Assembly: GCF_012848855.1 (NCBI RefSeq)
Contig: NZ_CP051630.1
Span: 2,397,501 to 2,461,500, forward strand
Length of the DNA stretch: 64,000 nucleotides
Origin: Pyruvatibacter mobilis
GTDB taxonomy: Bacteria > Pseudomonadota > Alphaproteobacteria > CGMCC-115125
Direction of reading: 5' to 3'
Of this stretch, positions 61,604 through 64,000 are shown one piece after another. The position numbers and the translations under genes were made by a program. The stretch's first letter is position 1. Every line of letters begins with the position of its first letter. Under the pieces are notes generated by a model that made no database searches, was not told the DNA's origin, and was given only the letters and a program-made list of their open reading frames with translations.

Positions 61604-62380
61604 TCAGCGGGCGGGCGTCTGACAAGCGGGATTGCGCGGGGAACCGGCGGTTTGAGATCCATCGCGGTGCTGCGCGTGGGCGCGGGCCTCGGCAATGAAA
61701 TGGCGGTAAAGCGCCCGGTGGCGGTGCTGCCAGACGAGCCATTCCGGATGCCACTGGACGCCGAGGCGGAACGGGCCGTCTGTGTCCGGCACGGCTTCCA
61801 CCGCCTGGACAATGCCGTAGGGGTCGGCGGCTGAGACGCGCAGGCCCGCGCCTGTTTGCTTCACAGACTGGTCGTGCAGAGCGTTGACCTTGAGCGCGCG
61901 GGTGCCGGTGATGCGTTCAAGATGGCTGTCGGCGGTAACATGGACGAGGCGGCGCGGACGCAGGGTGCGCACGGGCGGGGCGTGGGGATAGGCGTCGGCC
62001 ACATTGTCATGCAGGGTGCCGCCCGCATGGATATTGAGAAGCTGCATGCCCCGACAGATGCCGAGCACAGGCTTGCCGCACTCAAGTGCGTGGTCGAGCA
62101 ACGCCAGCTCGAACCTGTCGCGGCTGTGGCCTGCTTCCGGGTCGGGGCGGGCCGTCCCGGCATAGACGGCCGCCGCCACATCAAGCCCGCCGGTAATGAC
62201 GAACCCGTCCAGCGCTTCCACATCGGCCACCCAGTCCGGCCGCATGGAGACGGGTACACCGCCCGTCAGGCGGACGGCGAAAGCATCCACCCAGCGCTTG
62301 AAGGGCCAGCGGCGGACAGAGCCGGTGATGCCGATACGAGGCCGGGCGGGACGACGGGGGCCGGTGCGGGCGGCCGGCAT
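61604..62380 (-). CDS. Class I glutamine amidotransferase / gamma-glutamyl-GABA hydrolase-like (peptidase C26)
   Basis: A 258-aa protein of the PuuD/gamma-glutamyl hydrolase family. Nucleophile Cys109 is in LGICRGMQLLNIHAGGTL, and His211 and Glu213 in GVQWHPEW complete the triad. The family cleaves gamma-glutamyl bonds. The start at ATG 62380 overlaps the stop of the amidoligase by one base (TGATG), so the two are translationally linked. Together they form an operon of an amide-bond-making enzyme and a gamma-glutamyl-bond hydrolase or amidotransferase; the product is unknown. Confidence 0.85.
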   Translation of the reverse strand: MPAARTGPRRPARPRIGITGSVRRWPFKRWVDAFAVRLTGGVPVSMRPDWVADVEALDGFVITGGLDVAAAVYAGTARPDPEAGHSRDRFELALLDHALECGKPVLGICRGMQLLNIHAGGTLHDNVADAYPHAPPVRTLRPRRLVHVTADSHLERITGTRALKVNALHDQSVKQTGAGLRVSAADPYGIVQAVEAVPDTDGPFRLGVQWHPEWLVWQHRHRALYRHFIAEARAHAQHRDGSQTAGSPRNPACQTPAR

Positions 62381-63399
62381 CAGGCACCCTCCCGGCCCGA
62401 CAGGGCGGCCACCACATGGGCGGGCAGGCTGCGGGCGCTGCGCCACGCCTCTGCCGCCTCATGGCGCAGCCCGTCATCGGCGGCCAGCATCTCCACCATC
62501 ACCCAGCGGTTCCACTCGGTGATGGGTGACCAGTCCGGTTCGTCCAGGCGGCAATTGGGCAGGCGGTAGTGAAAGGTGGGGCGCGCGTTGATCTTCTCGT
62601 CCGGCAGGGCATCGCGCACCTGGTCCTCCCTCAGGAAGGCGAAGACCGGCAGCATGTCCAGCTCGCGGTTGCGGGTGGGGTTGTGGGCGATGTAGTCGGC
62701 GATCAGGGTCTCGAGGTCCGGCGCATAATCGTCGGCGGTGACGAGCGCCGTGTACTCATCCGGGAACGGATCAATGAAGGGGCCGAGCTGACGGATCAGC
62801 GGGATGCCGGTCTGCTGCCGCAGCCAGTGGGACAGCAGCAAATAGGCCGACAGGACCGATGTGAGATAGGCTGCGTCGCGCCGCGCCACTTCCGGGTTGA
62901 GGTGCAGGCCGAAGCCGCCGAACACGGACCGGGATGTGCCCGTGGCCCCGGCGGAGGCCAGCGCGTCGCACAGGCCGGGCAGCATGGCCACATGGGGATG
63001 CGGCATGGGCGGGGTGATGACCTCGATGGGCAGCCAGAAATCCAGCAGGTCGCCGATCAGCGGACCGGCCGTATCCGGCAGGGCTTCAAGCTCGCGGCGG
63101 ATGTCGTCCGGCGTGTTGTCAGGCAGCAGGGCCGGCCAGTCGGGCCCGACGGCGCGGAGGAAATCAGGCTTGGCCCAGCGGGTGTCCAGCTCGACAGTGA
63201 TGTCGCCGATGCGGCTGCCCATGACCTTGCTGTGGTGGCGGTCACGGGCAGCGATGTCCCCGCCCAGATTGGCCGCGACAATGGCAGCGGCATCCGCTGC
63301 CGTGAGACCGCCGAACTCGAGCTCGATTCCGAGGCGGCGGACGGCACCCTGTTCCGTTTCCGGAAGCGGCAAATCGGCTGGGCCCTTGGGTTTGCTCAT
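62380..63399 (-). CDS. Amidoligase family protein (GS-like fold)
   Basis: A 339-aa protein resembling the amidoligase_2 family (PF12224), which has a glutamine-synthetase-like fold. RRLGIELEFGGLTAADAA is the typical first block with Glu residues for metal, and DITVELDTR, PIEVITPPMPH, GGFGLHLNPEV and NCRLDEPDW follow. Enzymes of this group are predicted to make peptide or amide bonds with ATP. Its partner downstream is a class I glutamine amidotransferase-like protein, a pairing described by comparative genomics for new amidated peptides or metabolites; no product has been assigned. Confidence 0.8.
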   Translation of the reverse strand: MSKPKGPADLPLPETEQGAVRRLGIELEFGGLTAADAAAIVAANLGGDIAARDRHHSKVMGSRIGDITVELDTRWAKPDFLRAVGPDWPALLPDNTPDDIRRELEALPDTAGPLIGDLLDFWLPIEVITPPMPHPHVAMLPGLCDALASAGATGTSRSVFGGFGLHLNPEVARRDAAYLTSVLSAYLLLSHWLRQQTGIPLIRQLGPFIDPFPDEYTALVTADDYAPDLETLIADYIAHNPTRNRELDMLPVFAFLREDQVRDALPDEKINARPTFHYRLPNCRLDEPDWSPITEWNRWVMVEMLAADDGLRHEAAEAWRSARSLPAHVVAALSGREGA

Positions 63400-63423
63400 G
63401 GACCAACAGATAGGGCGGGAGCG

Positions 63424-64000
63424 TCAGCCAAACAACCAGAGCAGCAGCCAGGGCAGCAGCAGCGCCGTGACGATGCCGTTGAGGCCCATGGCGACGCCGG
63501 AGAAGGTGCCCGTCTCCTCGCCTTCCTGAAAGGCGCGGGCGGTGCCGATGCCATGGGCGGCAGTGCCCAGCGCCACGCCATGGGCCTCCGGGTCGCGGAT
63601 GCCGAGGCGGTTGAGCAGCCAGGGGCCGAGCACCGCGCCGACAATGCCGGTGACGATGACGATGGCAGCAGCGAGTGACGGCAGGCCTGCGGTCACCTGC
63701 GCGATGCCCATGGCGATGGGGGTGGTGACGGATTTGGGTGCCAGCGACAGGAGCGACGGGATGCTCGCCCCCAGCGCCCAGGCGGAGATCAGCGCGACAC
63801 TGACCGCCGTGACGGAGCCTGCGGCGATGCCGAGCAGCAGCGGGCCAGCGGCGGCGCGCACCTTGGGCCAGTTGCGGTAAAGCGGAATGGCCAGCGCCAC
63901 GGTGGCCGGGCCGAGAAGCAGCAGCAGCCAGATGCCGCCCTCGGCATAGGTCTCATGCGGGGTGTCGGTCGCGACCATCAGCGCGATCACCGGGAGGGAC
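63424..64000 (-). CDS. lrgB: LrgB/CidB family membrane protein (5' end beyond window)
   Basis: The visible 192 codons encode the C-terminal part of an LrgB-type protein. FLLLLGPATVALAIPLYRNW-like sequence (here LLLLLGPATVALAIPLYRNWP) near the start, SLLSLAPKSVTTPIAMGIA and GVALGTAAHGIGTARAF are the family blocks, in about six hydrophobic helices. The open frame runs through the right edge of the window without a convincing start (GTG 63990 is only an internal candidate), so the 5' end, probably some 40 codons, is cut off. LrgB acts with LrgA in export linked to murein hydrolase control; lrgA should lie just outside. Confidence 0.83.
   Translation of the reverse strand, partial: SLPVIALMVATDTPHETYAEGGIWLLLLLGPATVALAIPLYRNWPKVRAAAGPLLLGIAAGSVTAVSVALISAWALGASIPSLLSLAPKSVTTPIAMGIAQVTAGLPSLAAAIVIVTGIVGAVLGPWLLNRLGIRDPEAHGVALGTAAHGIGTARAFQEGEETGTFSGVAMGLNGIVTALLLPWLLLWLFG

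Overview
The window is about 64 kb of GC-rich, gene-dense chromosome from an alphaproteobacterium. The evidence is a PodJ-type polarity protein that begins with the family's PWSVKGI block, class I lysyl-tRNA synthetase, a GTTC-N7-GTTC SOS box of the alphaproteobacterial type, a TTAA-N7-TTTA box like CtrA sites, and the four-gene 'ligase-associated' DNA-repair cluster. The many lipid and acyl-CoA genes would suit a lipid- or hydrocarbon-degrading marine or soil member such as the Parvibaculaceae/Rhodobiaceae; that placement is inference. I see no rRNA, CRISPR array, complete insertion sequence or prophage.

Layout. 1-278 has no gene I can support. 0.3-9.2 kb: acyl-ester and acyl-CoA genes (HSL-type esterase, TetR regulator with operator-like palindromes, tandem double-hotdog thioesterases, another hydrolase, an isomerase-like crotonase, a GST-like protein, a second HSL esterase) and an encapsulated-ferritin-type protein with no encapsulin nearby. 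9.2-12.7 kb: a repeat-rich accessory patch. Composite palindromic repeats (modules A-B-C) flank a PH-domain gene, a HigB/HigA-type toxin-antitoxin pair and a markedly AT-richer gene of the Hypoth_Ymh/TIGR02391 (HEPN-like) type. 12.7-20.3 kb: one long leftward beta-oxidation operon (MerR regulator, two acyl-CoA dehydrogenases, thiolase, FadB-type multifunctional protein), with palindromic operators at its head and a strong hairpin terminator at its end.

20.4-28 kb: envelope and membrane genes (CAP-domain protein, PodJ-like protein, TauE/SafE exporter with its TIGR02186 partner, CcdA-like protein, DUF3429). 28-34 kb: PdeM nuclease, Lhr-type helicase, exonuclease and ATP-dependent DNA ligase, arranged divergently around a perfect SOS box. 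34-48.5 kb: mixed housekeeping genes (solute-binding protein, SixA-like phosphatase, fatty-acid hydroxylase family, TerB, DinG-like helicase, histidine kinase with HPt, LysRS, S24 regulator, PyrD, ArsC-like). 48.5-57 kb: a second lipid/xenobiotic block: a thioesterase-thioesterase-HCCA isomerase-MATE operon, diverging from crotonase-flavin monooxygenase, then TetR-esterase-quinone oxidoreductase.

57-64 kb: an Ala/Glu-rich lipoprotein, an MshEN-glycosyltransferase fusion, a VWA/peptidoglycan-binding protein, tRNA-Gly(CCC), a glutamine amidotransferase-amidoligase pair of unknown product, and a 5'-truncated LrgB gene at the right edge.

The most unusual elements are the repeat-bounded HEPN-like/toxin-antitoxin patch, the orphan encapsulated-ferritin-like protein, the amidoligase/amidotransferase pair, and the SOS box in the divergent promoter of the ligase-associated repair cluster.
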